Assembly (NCBI GenBank): GCA_964521255.1
Contig: CAZFRM010000008.1
Location: 114,899-178,898 of the forward strand
Reading direction: 5' to 3'
DNA: 64,000 bases
Source of the DNA: ZC4RG29 sp964521255
GTDB lineage: Bacteria; Bacteroidota; Bacteroidia; Cytophagales; Cyclobacteriaceae
The position numbers were made by a program, and so were the translations under genes. The notes under the pieces were generated by a model that was not told where the DNA came from, ran no database searches, and was given only the letters and a program-made list of their open reading frames with translations. Shown here piece after piece: positions 17,357-25,425 of the stretch (its first letter is position 1; each line of letters opens with the position of its first letter).

Positions 17357-19945
17357 TTATTGTTTCTTATCAACCGTCAACTGAAGACTTCCTCCTACAG
17401 AAACCGTTCTGCCTCCTCTCCCTCTTGAATCGAAAACGCGAAGCTTGATCATGCCTTTGTAGGGAATAGGTTGTGTATAGATTTTACTTTTGCTGTTGGG
17501 CTCGGAGCCATCTGTTGTGTAGCGAATAACAAAACCGGGAAGTTGCACATTTGCTTTCACCATTTCGTTCTCGATTATGGCGCCCGCTGTAGGTATACGA
17601 TAGCTGAAACCTCCGGCATAGTAATCAAGACGTGGAAGTTCACGCTTACCTGTTGTGTTTACAAATTGAGACCACGCCTGCTGATAGAGCGCTTCTGCGT
17701 TTACAGCATCTTTCTCTGTGGTCCATGATGGATCTTGTGCCCAGGCACGCTCAACATATCCGAGTAACTTTGGAAGCAGCAAGTACTCAAGCCGTTCTTC
17801 ATTTACAAGATTTTCCGCCCAAAGCAATGCTTGAATTCCAACGATGTTAGATCTTCCGTAGTCAGTAAGTCTTTCTTTGCCAACAAAAATAGATGCGTTA
17901 ACCGGATCACCGTTTCCATCTTCTTTTACATTCTTGAAAAAATCAAATGGAATAAAGTAAAACGGTTTCTCCATGTCTACAAAGCCACCCCAATAGTAGC
18001 CTGGTTCGTGAAAGTCTTTGTAATACGCCAGGTCAAAATACTGGTTGCTTACACAAGACAACACTACTTTGTATCCGGCATTGGCGAGACGATAAGCAAG
18101 ATCTTCAGCTCCCCAACCAATCTTATTATTCCATACATCTACCTGAAAATTATCATCGGCAAAATCCGGATTAGGAATAAAATGTTTTTGTCCATCCAGC
18201 ATGGTCTTACGCATTCCAATTTCCTCCCAACCATACAGGTAGAGCCCACGTGATTTCGCGATTTCATTAACTTTCCCATAATAATAATACCACAAATCGT
18301 CAGCAGATTGAATGGAAGGATTACTTTCTTTCAATTTCAAAAATGCCGGAGACTTCTGCCAAACACCTTCCGGAACTTCATCACCACCATAGTGAATGGT
18401 TTTTAACGGAGCACCTGCTTCCTTATACATGGCGATAACCTCATCGGTAACTTTTTCCAGAAAGCGATAGGTGGAAGGAAGTGCAACATCCATTACATTG
18501 TCGTTCCAGTGTTGCGCTGAACTGTACACCGACTCATCACCCGGAGAATAAAGTAAAAATTCTTCGGCCTCAGTCTGCTTACCCTCTTTCATCAAACGCT
18601 CATACCGCGCCGTCATAGATTTTACTGCAGCTCTTGCGTGACCGGGTGTTTCAATTTCAGGAATGACAAGAATGTGGCGACGATGCGCATACCTGAGTAT
18701 CTCAATGAAATCAGCTCGTGTATAATAACCACTTCCCGGCTTGCTGTTTACAACAGGTCCCGAACCGAATGACGCTTGTAAATGTGTTTTATTATCGAGT
18801 GTATGTCCCCGTTTGGAACCGATTTCTGTTAATTCAGGCAAGCCCGGTATTTCTAATCGCCAGCCTTCATCTTCTGTGAAATGGAAATGAAAAGTGTTGA
18901 GCTTGTAAAGCGCCATCACATCAAGCACTTTCATAACCTCCTGTTTGGTTTGGAAGTTACGCGCTACATCCAACATAAATTCACGGAAGGCAAAACGTGG
19001 AGCATCTTCCACTTTTACAGAAGGTATAGCTACAGAGGGTGTCACACGAGACCAGGCATTCACCGGCAATAAAAGTTTCAGTGACTGGATGCCATAAAAT
19101 ATTCCGGCAGAAGAAGATGCAGCGATGGTAATTCCATCCGGAGTTACATCGAGGTGATAGGCTTCTTCCGGCAGTTCATTTTTCTTGAACACGATGGAAC
19201 GACTGGCAGAAGAACTGTTGATGGATAATTTCTTCCCAAGTATCTTATTCAATTCTTCCGCAAGATAGGCTGCTTCATCCTGAAAGATGGCTTCGGTGAC
19301 GATTGGCACATTGCCATCTAAAATGAATTCACCATTCAGCTCCTGGTAAGAGACAGGTGTAGGAAAAATCTTTGGAAGTTTATCCGATGCAATATCTTCA
19401 ATGGCAATATTCTGATCATAAACTTTTTCAGGTGTCAGCAGTCCGATTTTATCGTTAGGGCTACGCAAGTATTGACGTGGCTCTGTAGACGGCTTAACAA
19501 GATACCGGGTAACCGGGATTCCAACGGAAGGATTTGCATCAAAAACAAAATACAAACCAGCAGGAGCATCTGTAAAATTGATAACCCAATCACCGGATAC
19601 AAATTCTATTCGCAAAGATGCCTTAGGTTCAATACCATTAAAACCGGCAAGCGGAGTCATTTGAAACAAATCACCATTTCTATGTTCGATCTTCACACCC
19701 GCCGATGCAGTTGACTGCGGATCAATGGCCCTGTTAAAATTGAAGAAGAGATTCCAACCTGATTTTGGCAACGCGATTTTATTATTGTTGGTGATGGTAA
19801 ATGCAGTCAGACTTTGAGATTTACCCTGATGATGATTTTCTACAACTTCCCAGGTGACATAAACTTTATTCACATCAAATCCTTTCGTCTGAGCGTTAGT
19901 CACTCCTGCTATGAGCACCCATGCTAAAAAATACAAAAACCTCAT
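17357..19945 (-). CDS. Secreted beta-N-acetylhexosaminidase (GH20) with N-terminal chitobiase-type domain
   Basis: 862-residue exported enzyme removing terminal GlcNAc/GalNAc from glycans such as chitin or peptidoglycan fragments. The signal peptide MRFLYFLAWVLIAGVTNAQ supports the start at 19945 rather than the ATG nine codons earlier. An N-terminal CHB_HEX-like beta domain is followed by the GH20b domain, then the barrel with FREFMLDVARNFQ, LNTFHFHFTEDEGWRLEI and the catalytic pair Asp522-Glu523 in HYGGDEVPEG, for substrate-assisted catalysis. A chitobiase C-terminal Ig-like domain (PGFVIRYTTDGSEP) closes it. No type IX C-terminal sorting domain is seen. It sits with an HGSNAT-like acyltransferase. 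Confidence 0.93.
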   Translation of the reverse strand: MRFLYFLAWVLIAGVTNAQTKGFDVNKVYVTWEVVENHHQGKSQSLTAFTITNNNKIALPKSGWNLFFNFNRAIDPQSTASAGVKIEHRNGDLFQMTPLAGFNGIEPKASLRIEFVSGDWVINFTDAPAGLYFVFDANPSVGIPVTRYLVKPSTEPRQYLRSPNDKIGLLTPEKVYDQNIAIEDIASDKLPKIFPTPVSYQELNGEFILDGNVPIVTEAIFQDEAAYLAEELNKILGKKLSINSSSASRSIVFKKNELPEEAYHLDVTPDGITIAASSSAGIFYGIQSLKLLLPVNAWSRVTPSVAIPSVKVEDAPRFAFREFMLDVARNFQTKQEVMKVLDVMALYKLNTFHFHFTEDEGWRLEIPGLPELTEIGSKRGHTLDNKTHLQASFGSGPVVNSKPGSGYYTRADFIEILRYAHRRHILVIPEIETPGHARAAVKSMTARYERLMKEGKQTEAEEFLLYSPGDESVYSSAQHWNDNVMDVALPSTYRFLEKVTDEVIAMYKEAGAPLKTIHYGGDEVPEGVWQKSPAFLKLKESNPSIQSADDLWYYYYGKVNEIAKSRGLYLYGWEEIGMRKTMLDGQKHFIPNPDFADDNFQVDVWNNKIGWGAEDLAYRLANAGYKVVLSCVSNQYFDLAYYKDFHEPGYYWGGFVDMEKPFYFIPFDFFKNVKEDGNGDPVNASIFVGKERLTDYGRSNIVGIQALLWAENLVNEERLEYLLLPKLLGYVERAWAQDPSWTTEKDAVNAEALYQQAWSQFVNTTGKRELPRLDYYAGGFSYRIPTAGAIIENEMVKANVQLPGFVIRYTTDGSEPNSKSKIYTQPIPYKGMIKLRVFDSRGRGGRTVSVGGSLQLTVDKKQ

Positions 19946-20171
19946 TGTTAATATTTTTTTTGAAACGGCCAATATAGCACTTTCACCTATTCAAACACAT
20001 GTGTGCATCCAGTGTGTTTCTTATGTGTTAAAAAAAGAAATGCGCGCCATGCACTAAAACGAATACCCGATTCTTAATCATTATTTAGGATGCTGGCTAA
20101 ACTTTTTGTCGGCTAAAACGATTAGATTATTAACCTCTGACATCAGGTACCATTTAAATTAACATCATACC

Positions 20172-20642
20172 ATGAAAAAAAACCACATCGGACTGGATGC
20201 AAGCCAGACAAAACTATTAGCTGAAAAGTTAAACCTGCTCTTATCGAATTATCAGATCTTTTATATTAATGCCCGGGGCTTTCACTGGAATATTGCCGGT
20301 GACAAGTTCTTCGAGCTGCATGTAAAATTTGAAGAACTTTACAATGATTCACTGTTAAAGATAGATGAGATTGCGGAACGAATTCTTACGCTGGGTTACT
20401 CACCCCTTCACTCCTTTACAGATTTTCTTAAAAACGCTTCCATTAAAGAGGCTACCAATATATCCGATGGGAGAAAAGCCATTGAGCATATTTTAGGTGG
20501 ATTCAAAAAGCTGATTGAGTCTGAGCGGGAACTTCTTGCTTTATCCGAAGAGGCAAGTGATGAAGGAACCAACTCATTGATGAGCGACTACATACGCCAG
20601 CAGGAGAAACTTGTATGGATGTATTCAGCCTATTTAAAGTAG
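20172..20642 (+). CDS. dps: Dps family DNA-binding ferroxidase
   Basis: 156-residue ferritin-like dodecamer subunit that oxidises and stores iron and protects DNA from peroxide. The ferroxidase ligands line up by spacing with the classical set: His38 in RGFHWNI, His50 in ELHVKFEELY, and Asp65 and Glu69 in KIDEIAER. Length is normal. A Lys-containing N-terminus could bind DNA. The gene appears monocistronic; no clear OxyR-like or PerR-like operator was identified in the 199-bp upstream region, which contains no other gene. Confidence 0.92.
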   Translation: MKKNHIGLDASQTKLLAEKLNLLLSNYQIFYINARGFHWNIAGDKFFELHVKFEELYNDSLLKIDEIAERILTLGYSPLHSFTDFLKNASIKEATNISDGRKAIEHILGGFKKLIESERELLALSEEASDEGTNSLMSDYIRQQEKLVWMYSAYLK

Positions 20643-20847
20643 GGTGATCCTGGGCGTTATTGGGGAAAAAACGTTAAAAACCATTAATAGGGGATTTCTT
20701 TTAAAATTAATATTTTCTCCTACCTTTACTATTGGTAATTGAAGAATTCACCTCTATTGTCGCCTTTTCAAAAAAACAAGACCCGACGAAGACTTAGAAT
20801 CCTCAGTTCACAAGTAAACCTTATTTATTATTTTATTTCTTAAAACA

Positions 20848-21171
20848 ATGAACATTTATGTTGCCAACATCCCTTTTAAAGCAACCGGAGATCAGTTGAA
20901 GGGATTATTCGAAGAATTCGGTGAAGTTAGCTCCGCCAAAATTGTTATGGACAAAGTTACTCAGCGCAGCCGTGGATTCGGTTTTGTTGAAATGAGTGAT
21001 GATGCCGCTGCACGCCAGGCCATTACCCAACTTAATGGAGCCGATTTTATGGGCAAGAATTTAGTCGTAAATGAAGCACGTCCCCGTACAGATGCCCCCA
21101 GAAGTGGTGGCGGTGGAAATCGCGGTGGCGGTGGCTTCAATCGCAGGAATTTCAATAATGATAACTACTAA
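20848..21171 (+). CDS. Single-RRM RNA-binding protein with glycine-rich tail
   Basis: 107-residue RNA-binding protein. The RRM covers ~2-80 with RNP2 IYVANI at 3-8 and RNP1 RGFGFVEM at 42-49; the tail is Gly/Arg/Asn-rich (GGGGNRGGGGFNRRNFNND). Such proteins in Bacteroidetes and cyanobacteria are abundant post-transcriptional regulators, often cold-induced. An unusually long AT-rich leader of roughly 150-200 bases precedes it, compatible with leader-based control, though no conserved structure could be assigned. It is followed by an ideal intrinsic terminator. Confidence 0.93.
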   Translation: MNIYVANIPFKATGDQLKGLFEEFGEVSSAKIVMDKVTQRSRGFGFVEMSDDAAARQAITQLNGADFMGKNLVVNEARPRTDAPRSGGGGNRGGGGFNRRNFNNDNY

Positions 21172-21202
21172 CGGATAGTAAAGTTTTATTGAAGTAATCA
21201 AC

Positions 21203-21236
21203 AGGCCGGTTAGCAATAACCGGCCTTATTTTTTTT
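21203..21236 (+). terminator. Intrinsic terminator of the RRM gene
   Basis: Perfect 10-bp stem AGGCCGGTTA/TAACCGGCCT with a GCAA loop, followed by TTATTTTTTTT. Located 30 bp after the RRM stop. Confidence 0.92.
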
Positions 21237-21237
21237 G

Positions 21238-21295
21238 GTAGAAACTGTAGACGTAGAGACACGATGCATCGTGTCTCTACGTCTACAGTTTCTAC
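21238..21295. repeat. 58-bp perfect palindrome (GTAGAGACACGATG type)
   Basis: Two 29-base arms with no loop, centred on ATGCAT at 21266/21267; the core GTAGAGACACGATG is also found as GTAGAGACGCGATG at 63951-63978. It lies directly between the RRM terminator and the end of the aldehyde dehydrogenase gene. This dispersed palindrome class is known from many bacterial spacers. Confidence 0.9.
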
Positions 21296-21303
21296 ACCTA
21301 CAG

Positions 21304-22791
21304 TCAGGCCTTCTCTTTCGTCCAACTGCTATTCACCAAACGCCAGATGTTTAACGGATTTTCATTTTTCAATTCATCGGGTAAAAGAGATGAAGGAAAA
21401 TTCTGAAAGGACACCGGCCGTGCAAATCGTTTAATAGCATCTGCACCCACTGATGTAAAACGCGAATCTGTAGTAGAAGGAAAGGGTCCGCCGTGATGCA
21501 TTGATGGGCAGACCTCCACACCTGTCGGCACTCCATTAATAATAATGCGTCCTGCTTTTTCCCTTAGCCTGACAATAAAATCAGCAAATTCTTTTAAGTC
21601 ATCGTCATCACCAATAATGGTAGCCGTTAACTGCCCGGGAATAAAGTCGAGTGCCTGATTAAGTTCTTCGACGCTGTTGCCCTGTACTAACAAAGAGTAT
21701 GGCCCAAATACTTCTTCTCTTAACTTCTCATTGCTTATAAAATCTTCAAGCGCCACTGTAGCCAAAGTGGGTCTGCCGTCATTTTCAGAAGGAGCCACTG
21801 GCGATTCGGCAACCAACTGAACACCCTTCTGATTCAACGCTTCTTTCCGATTCTTATAAAAGCTGGATGCAATGCCCGGATGTAACATCGTTGAAGGCGG
21901 AACATCTTTCATTAATGATCCCAATGTATTGGCGAAGGTTGAAAGTTCATTTCCTTTTACACCTAATAACAATCCGGGATTGGTGCAAAATTGTCCGGCG
22001 CTAAGGGTAATGGAAGCGGCATACATTTTGGCAACTTCTTCGGTTCTCTTTTTAAGTGCAGAAGGAAGAAGAAACACAGGATTGATACTGCCCATTTCTG
22101 AAAATACCGGGATAGGTTCATTTCTTTCATTAGCCAGATCATACAAAGCCTTACCGCCCGCGTATGAACCCGTAAACCCCACCGCTTTGGTAAGTGGATG
22201 TTGAACGAGGGCTTTCCCTGCCTCAAAACTTTTACCGTGTATATGACCAAAAGTTCCCTCAGGCATCTTTGTTTTTTTAATTGCCCTGTCTATACACTCG
22301 GCAACAAATTGAGATGTTTGCGCGTGAGCGGGATGTGCTTTTATAACTACAGGACATCCGGCCGCCAATGCAGATGCCGTGTCACCTCCCGCGGTGGAAT
22401 AAGCAAAAGGAAAATTGCTGGCGCCAAAAACAACCACGGGACCAATCGGTACCAACATCTTTCTGATGTCAGGTTTAGGCATCGGTGCGCGATCCGGCAG
22501 CGCTGTATCTACACGCGCTTCAACCCATGAACCTTCTTCAACCAGCGTTGCAAACATTCTTAATTGTCCTGTTGTGCGGGCAAACTCACCTCCGATGCGA
22601 GGCTCTGGTAAATTGGTTTCTTTAACAGCGGTTTGAATTAAATTAGCTTTATTATCGTCCAGCTCTTGCGCAATAACCCGCAGAAATTCTGCTTTACTTT
22701 TTCCATTTGTTAGTTTATACTTCTCAAAGGCCAACTGTGCCTTTACCATAACGTCATTAATTTCTTGAATAGAGGAATCGTTAAAAGACAT
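21304..22791 (-). CDS. Alpha-ketoglutaric semialdehyde-type aldehyde dehydrogenase
   Basis: 495-residue NAD(P)-dependent aldehyde dehydrogenase. The cofactor motif VVFGASNFPFAYSTAGGDTA and the active-site sequence FSEMGSINPVF (general base Glu232) are characteristic of ketoglutarate-semialdehyde / 2,5-dioxovalerate dehydrogenases; the catalytic nucleophile is Cys269 in SAGQFCTNPG. This step oxidises 2,5-dioxopentanoate to 2-oxoglutarate in pentose, hydroxyproline or glucarate breakdown. Companion dehydratase genes are not in the window. The ATG at 22791 is used; a longer frame to 22824 adds a Lys-rich stretch from AT-rich DNA. The stop is adjacent to a large palindrome. Confidence 0.88.
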   Translation of the reverse strand: MSFNDSSIQEINDVMVKAQLAFEKYKLTNGKSKAEFLRVIAQELDDNKANLIQTAVKETNLPEPRIGGEFARTTGQLRMFATLVEEGSWVEARVDTALPDRAPMPKPDIRKMLVPIGPVVVFGASNFPFAYSTAGGDTASALAAGCPVVIKAHPAHAQTSQFVAECIDRAIKKTKMPEGTFGHIHGKSFEAGKALVQHPLTKAVGFTGSYAGGKALYDLANERNEPIPVFSEMGSINPVFLLPSALKKRTEEVAKMYAASITLSAGQFCTNPGLLLGVKGNELSTFANTLGSLMKDVPPSTMLHPGIASSFYKNRKEALNQKGVQLVAESPVAPSENDGRPTLATVALEDFISNEKLREEVFGPYSLLVQGNSVEELNQALDFIPGQLTATIIGDDDDLKEFADFIVRLREKAGRIIINGVPTGVEVCPSMHHGGPFPSTTDSRFTSVGADAIKRFARPVSFQNFPSSLLPDELKNENPLNIWRLVNSSWTKEKA

Positions 22792-22946
22792 AATTTTTTT
22801 TATTTTTTTTAAAATGGATGTCAAAATCAGCTCAACAATTTGCCTACCCAGTTGTTAAATATTCCGGATAAAAACTGTGTTGCTGAAACTGCTTATCACT
22901 TTACTGACTAACGCAAATTAAACACATAAAAATCGAATCTCAATTG

Positions 22947-22979
22947 TTTGTTGTTGCGCTGGAATTTTCGTAAACTTTG
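22947..22979 (+). promoter_or_regulatory. Candidate promoter of the DoxX gene
   Basis: TTTG at 22947-22950 and TAAACTTTG at 22971-22979, about 20 bases apart, resemble the TTTG/TAnnTTTG boxes of Bacteroidetes housekeeping promoters. The start codon is 24 bases beyond. Confidence 0.45.
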
Positions 22980-23002
22980 TATGTCACTAAACGCTGCTGT
23001 TT

Positions 23003-23455
23003 ATGAGTGCTATTACCGATGTTGAGAAATGGGGGAATGCGCACCGGCCAGGTTATCTTGATCTTTTCAGGATTGTTTTAGGTGTGTTTATCACGTACAA
23101 GGGTTTGTACTTCATTACCCATATGAATGAACTGCACATGACTACTTCAGGAATCAATACATATTTCGCTGGAGTCACCCTTGCCCACTATATAATTTTT
23201 GCTCACATTCTCGGAGGGCCGCTCATCATCGTGGGTCTTTTTACGAGAATTGTATGCATGTTACAAATTCCGATTCTCATCGGGGCGATCGTTTTTGTAA
23301 ACTATCCGAAAGGATTTTTATCCATCGGAAATCATATGGAACTAGAAGTGTCGATAATTGTTTTAGTTGGCCTTATTTTATTCATGGTATTTGGCGCCGG
23401 ACGATTTTCAATTGATGCAAAGAGAAGAAGAGAGATGGAGGCCGCCACGCATTAG
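23003..23455 (+). CDS. DoxX-like membrane protein
   Basis: 150-residue protein with four predicted membrane helices. The opening GYLDLFRIVLGVFITYKGLYFI, then HIIGGPLII-type helix (AHILGGPLIIVGLFTRIVC) match the DoxX/DoxD-like family, membrane components sometimes linked to thiosulfate or quinone redox but mostly of unknown function. It appears monocistronic and is followed by a terminator. Confidence 0.82.
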   Translation: MSAITDVEKWGNAHRPGYLDLFRIVLGVFITYKGLYFITHMNELHMTTSGINTYFAGVTLAHYIIFAHILGGPLIIVGLFTRIVCMLQIPILIGAIVFVNYPKGFLSIGNHMELEVSIIVLVGLILFMVFGAGRFSIDAKRRREMEAATH

Positions 23456-23485
23456 TCCGGTCAATTACCTTAACCTAAACTTGAG

Positions 23486-23516
23486 AAGGCACCTGTTGAG
23501 ACGGGTGCCTTTTTTG
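23486..23516 (+). terminator. Intrinsic terminator of the DoxX gene
   Basis: Stem AAGGCACCTGT / ACGGGTGCCTT (one G-T pair) with a TGAG loop and a T-run TTTTTT following. Confidence 0.9.
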
Positions 23517-23538
23517 TTGTAATCTAATCTAACATTGT

Positions 23539-23705
23539 TGTCCGACTAAAATGTATTCGTTTCAATCCCTTGATTTTCTTGATGTTCTTTATCTGGCCCT
23601 GCCTTTGCCGGCAGGCAGGCTCACTCCTACCTCTCTCCGAAGGAGAGAGACTATGGAATCAAGAAAATCAAGGGATTAGGTAGGTGTCGTTTTTTTAGTC
23701 GGACA
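23539..23705. repeat. 167-bp snap-back element with two nested inverted repeats (MITE-like)
   Basis: Outer inverted repeats TGTCCGACTAAAA / TTTTAGTCGGACA are perfect over 13 bp at 23539-23551 and 23693-23705; inner arms AATCCCTTGATTTTCTTGAT at 23564-23583 and their complement at 23658-23677 are perfect over 20 bp. The centre holds GCCGGCAGGCAGG and a short CTCTCTCC/GGAGAGAG hairpin. It codes for nothing. It lies between the DoxX terminator and the RAYT gene. Confidence 0.75.
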
Positions 23706-23718
23706 TTAGTGATTATCA

Positions 23719-23792
23719 CATGCCTTTGTTGGTGTTGCGCGTATGCTTTGTGCGTTGGCTCACCAACAAAACTACGCACTCTCCTAAGCAAG
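23719..23792. repeat. 74-bp direct repeat, copy 1 (RAYT-flanking)
   Basis: Sequence starting CATGCCTTTGTTGGTGTTGC and ending ACTCTCCTAAGCAAG; 25325-25397 repeats it with a few substitutions and one base missing. It holds TTGGTG...CACCAA, which can fold into a stem. It lies 30 bp from the 3' end of the RAYT gene. Confidence 0.85.
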
Positions 23793-23822
23793 CAGCAAAA
23801 TCTTCTCCTGTCAACCCGATTT

Positions 23823-24365
23823 TTACCCATCCACATGCGTTAAAAATTTCCATCTCCTATCTCCTTTTTGGTAAAACGCCGCACTCGAATACTGATAGTC
23901 CTCCGGATACTTGCAAAGCCCTGCCCTTACAGGATTGTTATGGATATAGTTAAGCTTTTGCCAAATAGTTCCCTCAGACCATAGTGGAATACCTAATGAA
24001 TTCCGTTCCCATACCTGGCGCTTCCGGTCCTTTGCGTTTACAACTAACTCATCCATCAAAATTGTATTTTGCTTATGCAAGTACTTCAATATTTGCTGGC
24101 CTGTAAACTTTAAAAAGTCGCGTTGAACATCTTCACGTTTATGATCTCCCATGATTTGCCATATCATATGAAAATGATTGTGCATAATGACAAAAGCATA
24201 AATGATGGCACGATTGTCGTCACTTAAGAAGGACATGCTATCCGTAATGATATGTTTAATCCGGTTGTCTTCAAGCACTGGCTTCCATTCAAGGCAGGTG
24301 ACCGTTGTAAACCCGGCGTATTGTTTTGCATATGTTGAATTTCCGTTTATATCGGTCATGAGCAC
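23823..24365 (-). CDS. REP-associated tyrosine transposase (RAYT, TnpA-REP / Y1 family)
   Basis: 180-residue HUH-type single-strand transposase of the Y1 family. The metal-binding HUH motif is HNHFH at 62-66 in AFVIMHNHFHMIWQI; the C-terminal motif KLNYIHNNPVRAGLC at about 138-151 is typical of RAYTs, and Tyr140 is in the region of the expected catalytic Tyr. RAYTs process REP palindromes and are thought to mobilise them. Consistent with that, a 74-bp repeat lies just after the gene (copy 2 at 25325-25397) and a 167-bp snap-back element adjoins it. The gene is complete; start could also be Met3 at 24359. Confidence 0.9.
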   Translation of the reverse strand: MLMTDINGNSTYAKQYAGFTTVTCLEWKPVLEDNRIKHIITDSMSFLSDDNRAIIYAFVIMHNHFHMIWQIMGDHKREDVQRDFLKFTGQQILKYLHKQNTILMDELVVNAKDRKRQVWERNSLGIPLWSEGTIWQKLNYIHNNPVRAGLCKYPEDYQYSSAAFYQKGDRRWKFLTHVDG

Positions 24366-24572
24366 AACGGTTAATAACTATAAAGTGAGTTTACGATCTA
24401 AATGTAATCAAATTCCTTTTGAGCAAGAAATAAGATAAGTTAGCACAGCCAAGTGCCATACTGTTATCCAGGCTCAGTGCTTTTGTTGGTGAAAACACGC
24501 AACAAAGGCGCCGTGTGTGCTGCTCATCAAAAAAAGAAACACAGGCAAGGGCTAAGGCTTACGCCTAAAAAA

Positions 24573-25139
24573 TCAAAAGCCCGGAACGTGCCGGTCCAAC
24601 GTATCAACCAAAAGCTTTATTAATTCTAAAGCATTTCTAATTTTCACTTTCTCCTCTTCATTCAGGTATGAGTAATCATGCTGGCTAGCCTCATACTTTA
24701 AAGTGGTTACACCCCTCACCTTTACTATTAGAACAGAAATGGAACCTTCGCTTGAGCCTTCTAAACATACTTGGCGGAAAGACCCTTTCTCGATGTTATC
24801 TAAAATCTCTTCAACATTTTTTTGTTCTTCATTGATCAATTGAACTTGTCTTTCCTTCTTTAATAAATCAACAAGAACGATCCTGTCAGTCTCTTTCTTT
24901 AGCAGAACTGCCATGTAAAATTTACCTTCCCCTAAAAATCTGTTTATAAAAAAAACTCCATCACTTGCATCCTGGGTGAAATCGATAAAAGGAGTTTCAA
25001 TCGAGCTTCCCTTTACGTAATCCAACGCACTAAAGTCTGCCTCGAAAAGACGGCAATCGTATTCTATATCTTGTACTCTAACGGTTCGGCAATTGACCGT
25101 TAACAAAAAAAATAAAATGTAAATTGAATTGTACCTCAT
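24573..25139 (-). CDS. Hypothetical exported protein, possible lipoprotein
   Basis: 188 residues, not recognised. A short hydrophobic N-terminus ends in Cys17 (FFLLTVNC), possibly lipidated, although Asn before Cys is unusual. The mature part alternates charged helices and strands, with a Cys pair (YDCRLF, RQVCLEG) that could form a disulfide. It lies between two copies of the RAYT-linked repeat, so it may have been carried or trapped there, but base composition shows no obvious difference by eye. Confidence 0.65.
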   Translation of the reverse strand: MRYNSIYILFFLLTVNCRTVRVQDIEYDCRLFEADFSALDYVKGSSIETPFIDFTQDASDGVFFINRFLGEGKFYMAVLLKKETDRIVLVDLLKKERQVQLINEEQKNVEEILDNIEKGSFRQVCLEGSSEGSISVLIVKVRGVTTLKYEASQHDYSYLNEEEKVKIRNALELIKLLVDTLDRHVPGF

Positions 25140-25324
25140 ACGCTCATTTTCTTGATTGTCTACGCCTAATAGGAGACACTCCGTGATTCTGATGGATGTT
25201 ATGAGGTTGATAATAGTTGTAATTTGTGTTATTCAAATCATAGTATGTACCGCCCTTACCATTAATTCGGAACGAATCATATTTTCAATGTGGGGAGCTC
25301 CATTTTCAGCAACAGCTTTCCTCC

Positions 25325-25397
25325 CATGCCTTTATTGGTGTTGTGCGTATGCTTTGGGCGTTGCTCACCAACAAAACTACGCACTCTCCCAAACAAG
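25325..25397. repeat. 74-bp direct repeat, copy 2
   Basis: CATGCCTTTATTGGTGTTGT to ACTCTCCCAAACAAG, same orientation as copy 1 at 23719-23792. It lies immediately after the 3' end of the symporter gene. A plus-strand frame of 81 codons through this segment is repeat-derived. Confidence 0.85.
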
Positions 25398-25425
25398 GTG
25401 AATTCCATTAACGAATAACTGAATC

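Noticed and set aside
17069..17448. Leu/Pro/Thr/Ala-rich frames in all three plus frames; also considered as a CRISPR array
   Set aside because: Created by the TTGCCTACTGCC tandem repeat; there are no unique spacers of constant length and no cas genes.
25156..25401. 81-codon plus-strand frame
   Set aside because: Its end is made of the RAYT-linked 74-bp repeat, with no family signature.
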